Assembly (NCBI RefSeq): GCF_024198175.1
Contig: NZ_JAJVKV010000019.1
Span: 1 to 64,000 of the forward strand
From: Pyxidicoccus xibeiensis
GTDB taxonomy: Bacteria > Myxococcota > Myxococcia > Myxococcales > Myxococcaceae
Direction of reading: 5' to 3'
Length of the DNA: 64,000 nt
A program made the position numbers and the translations under genes. Positions within the stretch are counted from its first letter, which is position 1. Each line of letters starts with the position of its first letter. The notes beneath the pieces are model-generated. The model made no database searches. It was not told where the DNA came from and was given only the letters and a program-made list of their open reading frames with translations. Of the stretch, positions 34,357 through 42,487 are shown one piece after another.

Positions 34357-35775
34357 ATGCAGCCCGGCTACCTGAATCCGGCGCGCCTTCCCCTGGGAAC
34401 CCGGGTGGGGCCCTGGCGCGTGCTGGAGCGAATCGGGCTGGGGACCTACGGCGCCGTCTACCGGGCCATCGACGCACAGGACTCCCGACGCATCGTGGCC
34501 CTCAAGCTGGCCCTCCACCCGGGGGATGAGCGCTTCGCTCGCGAGGGCGAGCTCCTCTCCCGCCTCCGCCACCCCAGCGTCCCTCGCCTCGTGGACCAGG
34601 GTGTCTGGCAACAGCCGGCGGGCCCCTGCTACCCGTACCTCGCCATGCAGTGGGTGGACGGCGCGTCGCTGTACGACTGGGCACTGCAGCGGCGGCCCAC
34701 CTCGCGGCAGGTGCTCCACGTCCTCGCCAGCCTCGCGAGGGCATTGGAGGCGACCCATGCCGCGGGCGGAGTCCACAGAGACGTCAAGGGTGACAACATC
34801 CTCGTGAGTGATGCGCAGGGCAGCGTCTTCCTCACCGACTTCGGCTCCGGGCACTACCTGGGCGCCGCCACGCTCACTCCGCCTCCGTTTCCTCCCGGCA
34901 CTCCGGCCTACCGCTCCCCGGAGGCGTGGCGCTCCGTGAAACTCCCCCTCCCGGCCTCGGCCGCGGCCTACGCGCCAGGACCGGCGGATGATGTCTTCGC
35001 GCTCGGCGTCACCGCCTTCCGGCTCATCACCGACGAGTACCCTCCCCGGTCGGACCCGACGTCTCTTTACGGGCACGAGGCGGGTGCTGCGTCTGTGTCC
35101 GCGCGTGCAGTGAACGGCCGCTGCTGCGAGGAACTGAGTGAGTTGACGTCCCGGATGCTCTCCGCAAGCCCCAAGGCACGTGGAAGTGCTCGCGAGCTGG
35201 CCGAGGCACTAGAGGATGCCGCGCACGGCGGTGGGCCGGAGGCGGATGTACCCCTCTTCGCCCCGGAGGCACCTCCGCCCGAGGAGACAAGCGCCGCCCC
35301 CCGGCACGTCGTGCATCGAGCGCCAGGGGCCACCTGGAGTGCCTGGCTCACCGCAGCCAGCCTCGGACTGGCGCTTGGTTCCTGGTGGGGGACTGGCGTG
35401 CACCGCGCAGAGGAGGCCGAGCAGGTGCGTGCCTCGGCGCCAGAGGAAGAGAGGGATGGTGGCACCGTCGCCGTCGGAGACGCGGCGCTGACGGCCCTGG
35501 AGCACCCCGACCGGGCGCCGGCTGTACGGTCGTCCATCGCACTGGAGCTGCCGCCGAAGCCGTTCCCGGGGCAGAGGCGACCCGACGGCAACATGCGCTG
35601 CCCCGGGAAGACTCAGGTGCCCATCAACGGCGGCTGCTGGCTCAAGCTGTCTATAGACCCGAAGGACTGCGCCAAGGAGGACGGCTACGTGTATCAAGGC
35701 GGTTGCTATACGCCTGCCCTCCGACGCGAGCGCCCTGCCACCTCGGGTCCCACAAAGCGCACCGACGGCCCTTAG
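34357..35775 (+). CDS. membrane Ser/Thr protein kinase with Cys-rich C-terminal tail
   Basis: A 472-aa Hanks-type kinase of the myxobacterial type. The glycine loop IGLGTYGAVYRA is at about 27-38, the ATP-binding Lys in IVALKLAL, the catalytic loop GVHRDVKGDNIL (about 139-150), and the metal-binding DFGSGHY (about 160-166). The activation segment GTPAYRSPEAW follows. One membrane segment lies near 329-347 (AWLTAASLGLALGSWW), so the kinase domain is cytosolic. The outer tail of about 120 residues ends in a Cys-rich knot (RCPGKTQVPINGGCW, DCAKEDGYVYQGGCY), found on many myxobacterial kinases and probably sensory. Substrate unknown. Confidence 0.93.
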   Translation: MQPGYLNPARLPLGTRVGPWRVLERIGLGTYGAVYRAIDAQDSRRIVALKLALHPGDERFAREGELLSRLRHPSVPRLVDQGVWQQPAGPCYPYLAMQWVDGASLYDWALQRRPTSRQVLHVLASLARALEATHAAGGVHRDVKGDNILVSDAQGSVFLTDFGSGHYLGAATLTPPPFPPGTPAYRSPEAWRSVKLPLPASAAAYAPGPADDVFALGVTAFRLITDEYPPRSDPTSLYGHEAGAASVSARAVNGRCCEELSELTSRMLSASPKARGSARELAEALEDAAHGGGPEADVPLFAPEAPPPEETSAAPRHVVHRAPGATWSAWLTAASLGLALGSWWGTGVHRAEEAEQVRASAPEEERDGGTVAVGDAALTALEHPDRAPAVRSSIALELPPKPFPGQRRPDGNMRCPGKTQVPINGGCWLKLSIDPKDCAKEDGYVYQGGCYTPALRRERPATSGPTKRTDGP

Positions 35776-36006
35776 CCTGCCCGGCCATGGCCGGGTCGAG
35801 AGGCCAACGACTGCCCATCCCCCCGCACGCGGGGGCTGGCCTCCCGTGAATCGCAATCAAACATCAACAGCAGTCTGGAAGCCGACACAGCATGGAAGCA
35901 ATTGCATCTGCGTAACCATGGCTGCTTGATTGGCCTTCACTCTCCGTGTACCAGTTAATCTGGACGTTCTGAAAAGGCGTCCTTTACCCGTTCACAGGGA
36001 GTGTCC

Positions 36007-36360
36007 ATGATGCGACATGTGATGCTGTTGGCCGTCTTCGCCGTGCTGGGGTCCTTCAGTGCGGGCTGCGGTCCCGCGACGGATGATCCGGCTCCCGAGA
36101 CTGGCGCGCCCACCACCGAGCAGCTCCCCTCCGAGGAGGCCACGCCGGATGACGGCGAGGTCACCCAGATGGCTCGCAACTGTCAGACCACGTGCTCCGG
36201 CGTCAAGGCGACCGGTGAAAGCTGCTCTGTCATTGGCTTTGGCTCCACCACGTTCCTGGGCGGCTGCACCAAGGCGTGCCGGTTCGCCCGTGCGGACGCG
36301 GACGCGAACGCTTCAAGCAGTGGCTGTATACTCTCGACGTGTTCCGACGTGTGTCGCTAG
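36007..36360 (+). CDS. small Cys-rich secreted lipoprotein
   Basis: A 117-aa lipoprotein. The ATG at 36007 follows CAGGGAG by five bases. It has a signal peptide with lipobox SAGC, then a Pro/Glu/Thr linker and a C-terminal ~60-residue module containing eight cysteines (NCQTTCSG, SCSV, GGCTKACR, GCILSTCSDVC), probably four disulfides. I do not recognise a family. It is followed by a textbook hairpin terminator, so it is a single-gene unit. The codon use is less GC-rich than its neighbours, and the upstream 230 bases are also AT-richer. Confidence 0.75.
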   Translation: MMRHVMLLAVFAVLGSFSAGCGPATDDPAPETGAPTTEQLPSEEATPDDGEVTQMARNCQTTCSGVKATGESCSVIGFGSTTFLGGCTKACRFARADADANASSSGCILSTCSDVCR

Positions 36361-36425
36361 TCATTGCCTGAGCACCTGACACCCCAGAGGGGCCCTCCCC
36401 TTCCCATGCTCGAGGCCAGGAGCCC

Positions 36426-36460
36426 GGGCCGCCGCGCCATTTCCATGCGCGGCGGCCCTT
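36426..36460 (+). terminator. intrinsic terminator of the small Cys-rich lipoprotein
   Basis: A perfect 12-bp stem GGGCCGCCGCGC (36426-36437) / GCGCGGCGGCCC (36447-36458) with a 9-base loop, followed by TTTC. It lies 66 bases past the stop codon. Confidence 0.75.
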
Positions 36461-36586
36461 TCGGCTCCCGCCATACCCGGAGCTGAGGGGAGCTGGCGGC
36501 ACGCCCTCCGCCTTCCTATGCCCTGAGCCCGGGTGTACGCTCGGAAGCGCCGAGGTAGACGCCACCTCCCCTTCTCGAGCTCCCTG

Positions 36587-37072
36587 ATGCACGACGGCGA
36601 TGCCCTCAGCGAGGTCTGCCGCAGGCTTGGACCCGCCATCTACCGCCGCTGCCTGAAGATCCTGCGCAATCCGGACGAGGCGGCGGACGCCTGCCAGAAG
36701 GTCTTCATGCAGCTGGTCCGCCACCGCTCCCGGCTGCCCCCGGAGCCCGAGCAGCTTCGCTGGGCCTACGTCATCGCCACGCGGGTGTGCTTCGCCCAGC
36801 TGCGAGACGATGCCTGGGAGACGGCGAGCGGGTCGGAGCTGAACCACGACGCGCCCGCGCCCACGGACAGCTTCTCGGAGGTGGCCGACCGGCAGCTCGC
36901 CGTCAAGGCCCTCTCCCATGCGACGGAACATGAGCGTATGGTGGCCTGGCTCGTGCTCGTCGACGGCCACTCCCAGGAAGAAGCCGCCGAGCTGCTCGGC
37001 CTCTCGCGCAAGACGATTGGCAAGCGCATCCAGCTCTTTCTGGCCAATGCGCGCCGGGGGGTCTTCGAATGA
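36587..37072 (+). CDS. ECF-type RNA polymerase sigma factor (cassette 2)
   Basis: A 161-aa sigma factor. Region 2 reads YRRCLKILRNPDEAADACQKVFMQL (about 17-41) and WAYVIATRVCFAQLRDD; region 4 reads HSQEEAAELLGLSRKTIGKRIQLF (about 129-152). The ATG at 36587 is preferred; a GTG at 36533 would add 18 residues. It overlaps the anti-sigma start by four bases. It is a diverged relative of the sigma at 15431 in the same genomic setting. I could not see a copy of the TGTCCCA-N16-CGTC motif upstream, so its promoter specificity probably differs. Confidence 0.85.
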   Translation: MHDGDALSEVCRRLGPAIYRRCLKILRNPDEAADACQKVFMQLVRHRSRLPPEPEQLRWAYVIATRVCFAQLRDDAWETASGSELNHDAPAPTDSFSEVADRQLAVKALSHATEHERMVAWLVLVDGHSQEEAAELLGLSRKTIGKRIQLFLANARRGVFE

Positions 37073-37776
37073 ACCTACCACGTACGGCACAATGCCCCAG
37101 CGACCTCGCACTCGAGGCGCATCTGCTCACCCCGAACCCCGCGACCGCCAGGCACCTCGCGGTCTGCGCCCACTGCCAGATATGGGAGCGGGCCGCCGCC
37201 CAGGCCGCACGCACGTTTGCTCGCGAGAGCCCGCGCTGGCTGGCGAACACCCGGGTGAAGCCCTCGCTGGCAAGGCGCTGGGCCCCGCTGCTGCTGCCGG
37301 TGGCGGCCCTCGCCGGAGCAGCCGTGTTCTTCCTCCGCCCGACGCCGCCAGCGGCTCCGCTCTATGCGACCAAGGGCGAGGCGCTCACCGTCTATGTGGG
37401 AGGACAGGGCGAGCCGCGTGCGGCGGCGCAGGGGGAGCGGGTACGACCCGGCGAGCAGCTGCGCTTCCACGTGTCGCCCGGGTCGGAGACATTCGTCTGG
37501 ATTGCCTCCGTCGACGCGAAGGGCACCGTCTCGCGCCTCGCGCCCGCCGAAGGAACGATGCCGCTCGCGGTCTCTGGCACCCAGCTGCTTCCGGGCGGTG
37601 CGGTGCTCGATGAGACCGAAGGGCCCGAGCGAATCTGGGCGGTCCTCTCGAAGGAGCCCCTGACCTGGGCCGTCGTGGAGCAGGCCCTCCAGGGGAGCCC
37701 GGTGCGCGCCCCCGCGGAGGTCCACATTCCCGGCGCCAGGACCGCGACGGTGCTGCTGGAGCGTGGCGCGCCATGA
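37069..37776 (+). CDS. zinc-type anti-sigma factor with DUF4384-like domain (cassette 2)
   Basis: A 235-aa single-pass protein. The N-terminal part contains HLAVCAHCQIWE, a full HxxxCxxC zinc anti-sigma signature (His29, Cys33, Cys36). The membrane segment is at about 71-88 (APLLLPVAALAGAAVFFL), and the outer part (about 100-230) has the DUF4384-like pattern RVRPGEQLRFHVSPG then TFVWIASVDAKGTVSRL. Both ends are translationally coupled, to the sigma factor and to the caspase gene. The zinc signature makes the anti-sigma role stronger here than in cassette 1. Confidence 0.82.
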   Translation: MNLPRTAQCPSDLALEAHLLTPNPATARHLAVCAHCQIWERAAAQAARTFARESPRWLANTRVKPSLARRWAPLLLPVAALAGAAVFFLRPTPPAAPLYATKGEALTVYVGGQGEPRAAAQGERVRPGEQLRFHVSPGSETFVWIASVDAKGTVSRLAPAEGTMPLAVSGTQLLPGGAVLDETEGPERIWAVLSKEPLTWAVVEQALQGSPVRAPAEVHIPGARTATVLLERGAP

Positions 37777-39329
37777 GGCGGCTGGTGCTGCTCGCCGCGG
37801 CCCTCTGCGCGGCGTCCGCGGCGGCCCAGCTGCCCGAGCGGCGCTTTGCCCTCGCCGTCGGCAACAACGTGGGCGCGCCCCATCATTCGCGCCTCCGCTT
37901 CGCCGAGGCGGATGCCTCGCGCTTCGCGGACGTGCTGAGGGAGCTCGGGGGCTTTCGCGGCGAGGACGTCCGCGTGCTCCAGCACCCCACCCGCGCGCAG
38001 CTGCTCGCCGAGGTGCGCGCGCTCGAGCAGCGCATCGCCGCGGCGGCCCGTGACTCCTCGCGGCGAACGCTGCTGCTGTTCTACTGGTCCGGACATGCCA
38101 CGGAGCAGGGCCTGGAGCTCGGGAGCGAGAGCCTCGCCTTCGCGGAGCTCCGGAAGCTGCTCGGGGCCTCGCGCGCGCACGTGAGGGTGGCCTTCGTGGA
38201 CGCATGCAGGTCCGGAGGGCTCGTCACCACGAAGGGGGCGAAGCCCCTGCCTGGCGGGTTCGAGCTCAACGTCACGGGTGACGAATCCCCCGATGGGACC
38301 GCCATCGTCGCGTCCTCGGGCCCGGGGGAGAACGCGCTCGAGAGCGCGGAGCTTCGCGGCAGCTTCTTCACGCACCACCTGACGGCCGGGCTTCGCGGCG
38401 CGGCGGATGCCGATGCAGACGGGCGCATCACGCTTCAGGAGGCCTATCGCTACGCCTATGCGAAGACCGTCTCGCATACGGCCGAAGTCTCCGGAGTCGC
38501 CCAGCGGCCGACGTATGCCATGGACCTGAAGGGCAAGGGCGAGCTGGTGCTCGCCGACCTGCACCGCGCGGACGCGCGGCTCGTCTTCGCCCCCGGGACG
38601 GAGCCGGACAGGCGCTGGCTGGTCGTGCGTGACGAGGGGCTCGGCGAGGTGCTGGAGATTCGCGAGGACCCCGTGAAGCCACGGCGGCTCGCGCTACGGG
38701 CCGGACGCTACCGCCTGATTCGCACGACGGCGGACGACGTGCGGACCGGCGCCTTCGCGCTCACGCAGGGCGAGGAGCGGACGGCCACGACAGTCACCCT
38801 GACGCAGCGGCCCTTCGCCGAGCGCGGGGAGAAGGGGGGCGAAGCCCCGGGACCTGGGTTCGCTCGGGAGCTCTCGCTCCTCGCCGCGGTCGGCCTCAAC
38901 ACGCCGGCGCTTCGGGGCATGAGGATTGCGCCCGCGCTGTTGCTGGGAGGCGACCTCAAGGTGGGCGCATCCCAGACGCTGCGGGTGCGCGGCAGATACC
39001 AGGACGGCCGGGGTCAGGATGCCGGGCTGCCCTATGGACTCCGGAGCCTTGGCGGTGACGTCGCGTGGCTCTGGCAGCTTCCCGTCCGGGGACTCGCGGC
39101 AGGCGGCCGGCTGGGCGCGGATGCCGTCACGCAGTCGGTGGCGAGCACGTCGGCGGGGACGGCGTTTCGCGGGCGCGCCGGTGCGGTGCTCTCCTATGCG
39201 GTTCCCCTCGCGGGCCGGGTCTCCTGGTTCTCGGAGGCCGAGGCGCAGGTCGCCTCGTTCAGGCTGAATGACCAGGCGGTGCTGCGGCCCGGGTTCGAAG
39301 CCGTCACCGGGTTGAGCTTCCGGCCCTGA
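37773..39329 (+). CDS. secreted caspase-family protein with putative C-terminal barrel (cassette 2)
   Basis: A 518-aa paralogue of the protein at 16794. It has a signal peptide (MRRLVLLAAALCAASAAAQ) and a caspase domain with an intact dyad: His108 in YWSGHATE and Cys145 in VDACRSGG. SGPGENALESAELRGSFF and FFTHHLTAGLRGAAD match the equivalent positions in cassette 1. The C-terminal ~230 residues are beta-rich and end in TGLSFRP, compatible with an outer-membrane or surface module. The start overlaps the anti-sigma stop (ATGA) and its own stop overlaps the next gene (TGATG). Confidence 0.87.
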   Translation: MRRLVLLAAALCAASAAAQLPERRFALAVGNNVGAPHHSRLRFAEADASRFADVLRELGGFRGEDVRVLQHPTRAQLLAEVRALEQRIAAAARDSSRRTLLLFYWSGHATEQGLELGSESLAFAELRKLLGASRAHVRVAFVDACRSGGLVTTKGAKPLPGGFELNVTGDESPDGTAIVASSGPGENALESAELRGSFFTHHLTAGLRGAADADADGRITLQEAYRYAYAKTVSHTAEVSGVAQRPTYAMDLKGKGELVLADLHRADARLVFAPGTEPDRRWLVVRDEGLGEVLEIREDPVKPRRLALRAGRYRLIRTTADDVRTGAFALTQGEERTATTVTLTQRPFAERGEKGGEAPGPGFARELSLLAAVGLNTPALRGMRIAPALLLGGDLKVGASQTLRVRGRYQDGRGQDAGLPYGLRSLGGDVAWLWQLPVRGLAAGGRLGADAVTQSVASTSAGTAFRGRAGAVLSYAVPLAGRVSWFSEAEAQVASFRLNDQAVLRPGFEAVTGLSFRP

Positions 39330-40609
39330 TGCGCGCTCCTCTGCTCGTCGCGGCGCTCGCCCTGCTCGCGGCTGCGTGTGGCGACAGCCTCTTCGATTCA
39401 CGCGGGCGGCCCGACGTTCGTGTCATCGGGCCCGAAGGCGGCACCGTCACCTCCCGAGATGGCCGCGTCCGGGTGACGCTTCCGCCCGGTGCGCTCGAAG
39501 GCGAGGAGACCGTCTCGCTGCAGGAGCTCGGCACACAGGCCTGGTCGGTCGGAATGACCTATGCCCTGGAGCCTTCGGGGCTGACGCTCGCCCTCCCCGC
39601 CCGGGTCGAGATGCGCGCCGAGTCGGCGCCGGGCCACCGCGGCCCTGCTTCACTCGTCCGGGTGACGCGGGACGGCCTGCCCGCTCCGATGGGCGGCTCC
39701 TGGAGCGAGGGGACGCGGAGCTTCGGGCAGCTCTCCGCGCTGGAGGACCTCGGGCTCGCGCAGCCCGCGTGCACCGAGCCCATCGAATGCGCGGATGGCT
39801 TCCGGTGCGAGGAGGGCGCGTGCAGGGCCTGTCCGGCCAACGTCTCCTGCCGGGCCAACCCGGCCCTCCCCGGTCCGCACAACACCGGAGTTCCCGCCGG
39901 CACGTCCCTGGTCCGGCACGAGGGGGACCTCGTGCTGGACACGCCGGGCGCCGTGCTCGAGGACCGTGACATCCACGGCCGGCTCATCATCCGCGCGAAC
40001 AACGTCACCGTGCGCCGGTGCGTCGTCCATGCGCCGGTGCCACGCGAGATTGCCGGCATCATCAGCGTGGAGGGCGCGACGGGCGTCCTGCTGGAGGACA
40101 TCGAGGTCTTCGCCGAGGAGTCCTCGACGCTCCAGCGGGGGGTGATGGGCGGAGGCTTCACCGCGCGCCGGCTCGACGTGCACGGAGTGGTGGTCGGGAT
40201 GAACCTGAAGTCCGGCGCGCGGGTGGAGCACTCGTGGATTCACGCGCTCGACCCGGTGGGCGCCCAGTACGGCATCAGCATCTTCGAAGGGCGCGACATC
40301 GGCATCTACGACAGCAACGTGCACGGTCCGGGTGAAGAGGCCGGCGCGGCGGTCTTCGTGAACCAGCAGTACGGCCCGACGCGCGACGTGAGACTCGAGC
40401 GCAACCGGCTCGACCGGGGCAGCTGCATCGTGAACCTCGGCCATGCGGGCGGCGCGAGCCTCTCAGGCATGGTGGTGCGCAACAACGTCTTCGGCGCCCG
40501 GACCGTCTACGACTGTGCCGTGCTCGTGAGCACCCAGACACAGCTGTCCGCCACGGGCAACGCCTGGGAGGCCACGGGCGTGGAGGTCCCCATCGAGCGA
40601 CACGATTGA
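39329..40609 (+). CDS. beta-helix lipoprotein coupled to caspase cassette 2
   Basis: A 426-aa lipoprotein (lipobox LAAAC, Cys17). Residues about 30-65 resemble a ZU5-like module (VIGPEGGTVTSRDG, then VTLPPGALEG). A small Cys-rich segment (CADGFRCEEGACRACP) leads to a C-terminal right-handed parallel beta-helix of about 230 residues, recognisable by stacked 'DIHGRLIIRANNVTVRRC', 'GVLLEDIEVF', 'ARRLDVHGVV' and 'NRLDRGSCIV' rungs. The NTGVPAGTSL motif starting the helix recurs in the convergent gene at 40637. The TGATG junction shows it belongs to the sigma/caspase operon. It may bind or degrade polysaccharide; no catalytic site is identified. Confidence 0.83.
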   Translation: MRAPLLVAALALLAAACGDSLFDSRGRPDVRVIGPEGGTVTSRDGRVRVTLPPGALEGEETVSLQELGTQAWSVGMTYALEPSGLTLALPARVEMRAESAPGHRGPASLVRVTRDGLPAPMGGSWSEGTRSFGQLSALEDLGLAQPACTEPIECADGFRCEEGACRACPANVSCRANPALPGPHNTGVPAGTSLVRHEGDLVLDTPGAVLEDRDIHGRLIIRANNVTVRRCVVHAPVPREIAGIISVEGATGVLLEDIEVFAEESSTLQRGVMGGGFTARRLDVHGVVVGMNLKSGARVEHSWIHALDPVGAQYGISIFEGRDIGIYDSNVHGPGEEAGAAVFVNQQYGPTRDVRLERNRLDRGSCIVNLGHAGGASLSGMVVRNNVFGARTVYDCAVLVSTQTQLSATGNAWEATGVEVPIERHD

Positions 40610-40636
40610 GACCTCCGGGCTGCCCTGGCGCCTTCG

Positions 40637-42316
40637 CTAGTTCGAGGGAGGAAGGACCGTTCCGTCCTCCCAGGTGTTGTTGGACCAGACGTTCCCCGGC
40701 TCCGAGGTGTCGAAGCTGGTGATGGCTCCGTACCAGCCACAGCGTCCGCTCGAGCCGCGCCCGAAGACGTTGCCGATGAAGCGGATGTTGTTCGTCGCGC
40801 CCGAGTACGGCTTGCCCTGGGATGACCCACCGTAGGCGCAGAAGCCTCCCGTCGTGCCCGGGAAGTAGTTGTTCTCCACCAGGTTGTTCTCGACCGGGGC
40901 GAAGTCGCCGTAGCCGGTGAGCGCCGCCGAGCAGCCCGCGTCGGGCGGCACGTCCGGCGCGTCGCAGATGATGGTGTTGTGCCGGATGATGGCGTTCCTG
41001 CCCATCCGGATGCCGGACTCATGCGCGGTCCCCGTCTCGTCCGTCATCTGCCCGTGGACATAGGAATCGCGAATCTCACAGTCGTGCCAGCAGTGCATGG
41101 AGCGATTGCCTCCCTGCACGTGCACGCGGATGGCGGTGAAGTTGACGGCGCCCACCCCCGTGACGACGCGGTCACCCGCGTCCACGTGCGAGTCGGTGAG
41201 CGTGAAGGAGTAGCCGGTGGAGTTCTCCTCCGTGGCGACGCTTCCGTTGATCTTCGAGTTGCGAATCGTGACGCCCGCCGCGCGGATGAGGAGGTCGCAG
41301 TTCACCGTCTTGGAGTCGATGACGGTGTTGGCCGCGGTGATGGTGCACGGACCGGTGTAGGGCGTCAGCTGCGTTCCCGCCGGCACGCCCGTATTGCTCG
41401 CGTTCGGGAAGCCGCCGGAGGGCTGGGTGGGCGCGGTCGTCGCCGTGACGCTGTTGGAGGCGGCGCTGACGTTGCCGGCCGCATCCCGTGCCTGCACGGA
41501 GTAGCCGTAGCTCGTGGCCGCCGTGAGCCCGGTGTCCGCGTAGGTGAGGCTCGCCGTGGAGGCGACCTTCACGCCATTGCGGAAGACGTCGTAGGCCGTG
41601 ACGCCGACATTGTCCGTCGAGGCGCTCCAGCCCAGGTTGATGGTGCTCGAGGACGCCGCGGACGCGACGAGCCCCGCGGGCGCGGTGGGGGCCTGGGTGT
41701 CCCCTCCGGTGCCCTCCGGAAGGAAGACCACGTCCACCGCGTAGTCGGTGTTCTGGTAGCCCTGCGTCGGAAAGCCGCCGCCGTAGCGGTAGACGCCATT
41801 CACCCCGTCCACGCCCGAAGCGAGCCCGCGAATGGGGCCTCGCACCTTCTCCGCGTTGAAGCCGCCCACCGTGGCTGCGTACCGCCCGGCCGAGGCGTAG
41901 TACGACACGACATAGGTCGTCCCGGTGGTGACCGTGACGGGTGAAGCAAACCGCACCGTCTGCCACCCCACCGTCGTCTCACTCGTGGAGGTGGCCTCCG
42001 CGAGCTTCGTGCCCGCCCGGCTCCACAGCCTCACGCGGTGCGGGCCAACATTCTGGGCCCCGCCCTTGTAGAAGCGCACGCCGCGAAGCGTGCCCGGGAC
42101 GGACACGCGGAACTTCATTCCGAGCTCCACCGCGCCGGTGTCGCTGTCCATCGCGATGGCGGGGCGGGCCGTGTCCGGGAAGAGCGAGACCTCACCCGCC
42201 TCGAGCGACTGCTGCTCGCTCGGGAGCGCCTCCTGGGCCGCGGACTCGTCCACGGGTCCCGCGGAACACGCGGACAGGAGAAGGAGAAAAGCAGCTGCGA
42301 GACTCCTAACCTTCAT
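40637..42316 (-). CDS. DUF4082/FN3/beta-helix lipoprotein
   Basis: A 559-aa lipoprotein (MKVRSLAAAFLLLLSAC, lipobox Cys17), start ATG at 42316. Residues about 50-205 resemble DUF4082 (MKFRVSVPGTLRGVRFYKG, YVVSYYASAGRYAA). One fibronectin-III module follows (TAPAGLVASAASSSTINLGWS to about 305), then a beta-helix beginning NTGVPAGTQLTPYTG with rungs such as CDLLIRAAGVTIRNSKI and ENNLVENNYF. The beta-helix is homologous to that of the convergent gene ending at 40609, 27 bases away. The domain order is that of secreted carbohydrate-binding or lyase-like proteins; no active site can be assigned. Confidence 0.85.
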   Translation of the reverse strand: MKVRSLAAAFLLLLSACSAGPVDESAAQEALPSEQQSLEAGEVSLFPDTARPAIAMDSDTGAVELGMKFRVSVPGTLRGVRFYKGGAQNVGPHRVRLWSRAGTKLAEATSTSETTVGWQTVRFASPVTVTTGTTYVVSYYASAGRYAATVGGFNAEKVRGPIRGLASGVDGVNGVYRYGGGFPTQGYQNTDYAVDVVFLPEGTGGDTQAPTAPAGLVASAASSSTINLGWSASTDNVGVTAYDVFRNGVKVASTASLTYADTGLTAATSYGYSVQARDAAGNVSAASNSVTATTAPTQPSGGFPNASNTGVPAGTQLTPYTGPCTITAANTVIDSKTVNCDLLIRAAGVTIRNSKINGSVATEENSTGYSFTLTDSHVDAGDRVVTGVGAVNFTAIRVHVQGGNRSMHCWHDCEIRDSYVHGQMTDETGTAHESGIRMGRNAIIRHNTIICDAPDVPPDAGCSAALTGYGDFAPVENNLVENNYFPGTTGGFCAYGGSSQGKPYSGATNNIRFIGNVFGRGSSGRCGWYGAITSFDTSEPGNVWSNNTWEDGTVLPPSN

Positions 42317-42487
42317 GGGAATTCCCTCCGAAAAGAGTTCATTTCGGGCGGCTAATGCGCGAGCCGCGATTTGTGGGAACTCCATTTTCGACGCCACGGG
42401 CTCAGGGACTCACGGAGTCACGCTGACGCTGTCGAATACGGTGACGCCGCGCTCGGCGCGGTGGCCAGCACGGCGTCGGGCTGGGGG

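Noticed and set aside
35780-35795. Palindrome CCCGGCCATGGCCGGG as a terminator after the Ser/Thr kinase
   Set aside because: It is a perfect dyad but leaves almost no loop for a hairpin and no T-run follows; listed only as noticed.
36361-36586. TGTCCCA-N16-CGTC motif before the cassette-2 sigma gene
   Set aside because: I looked for it and found no match, so cassette 2 was not assigned to the same promoter class.
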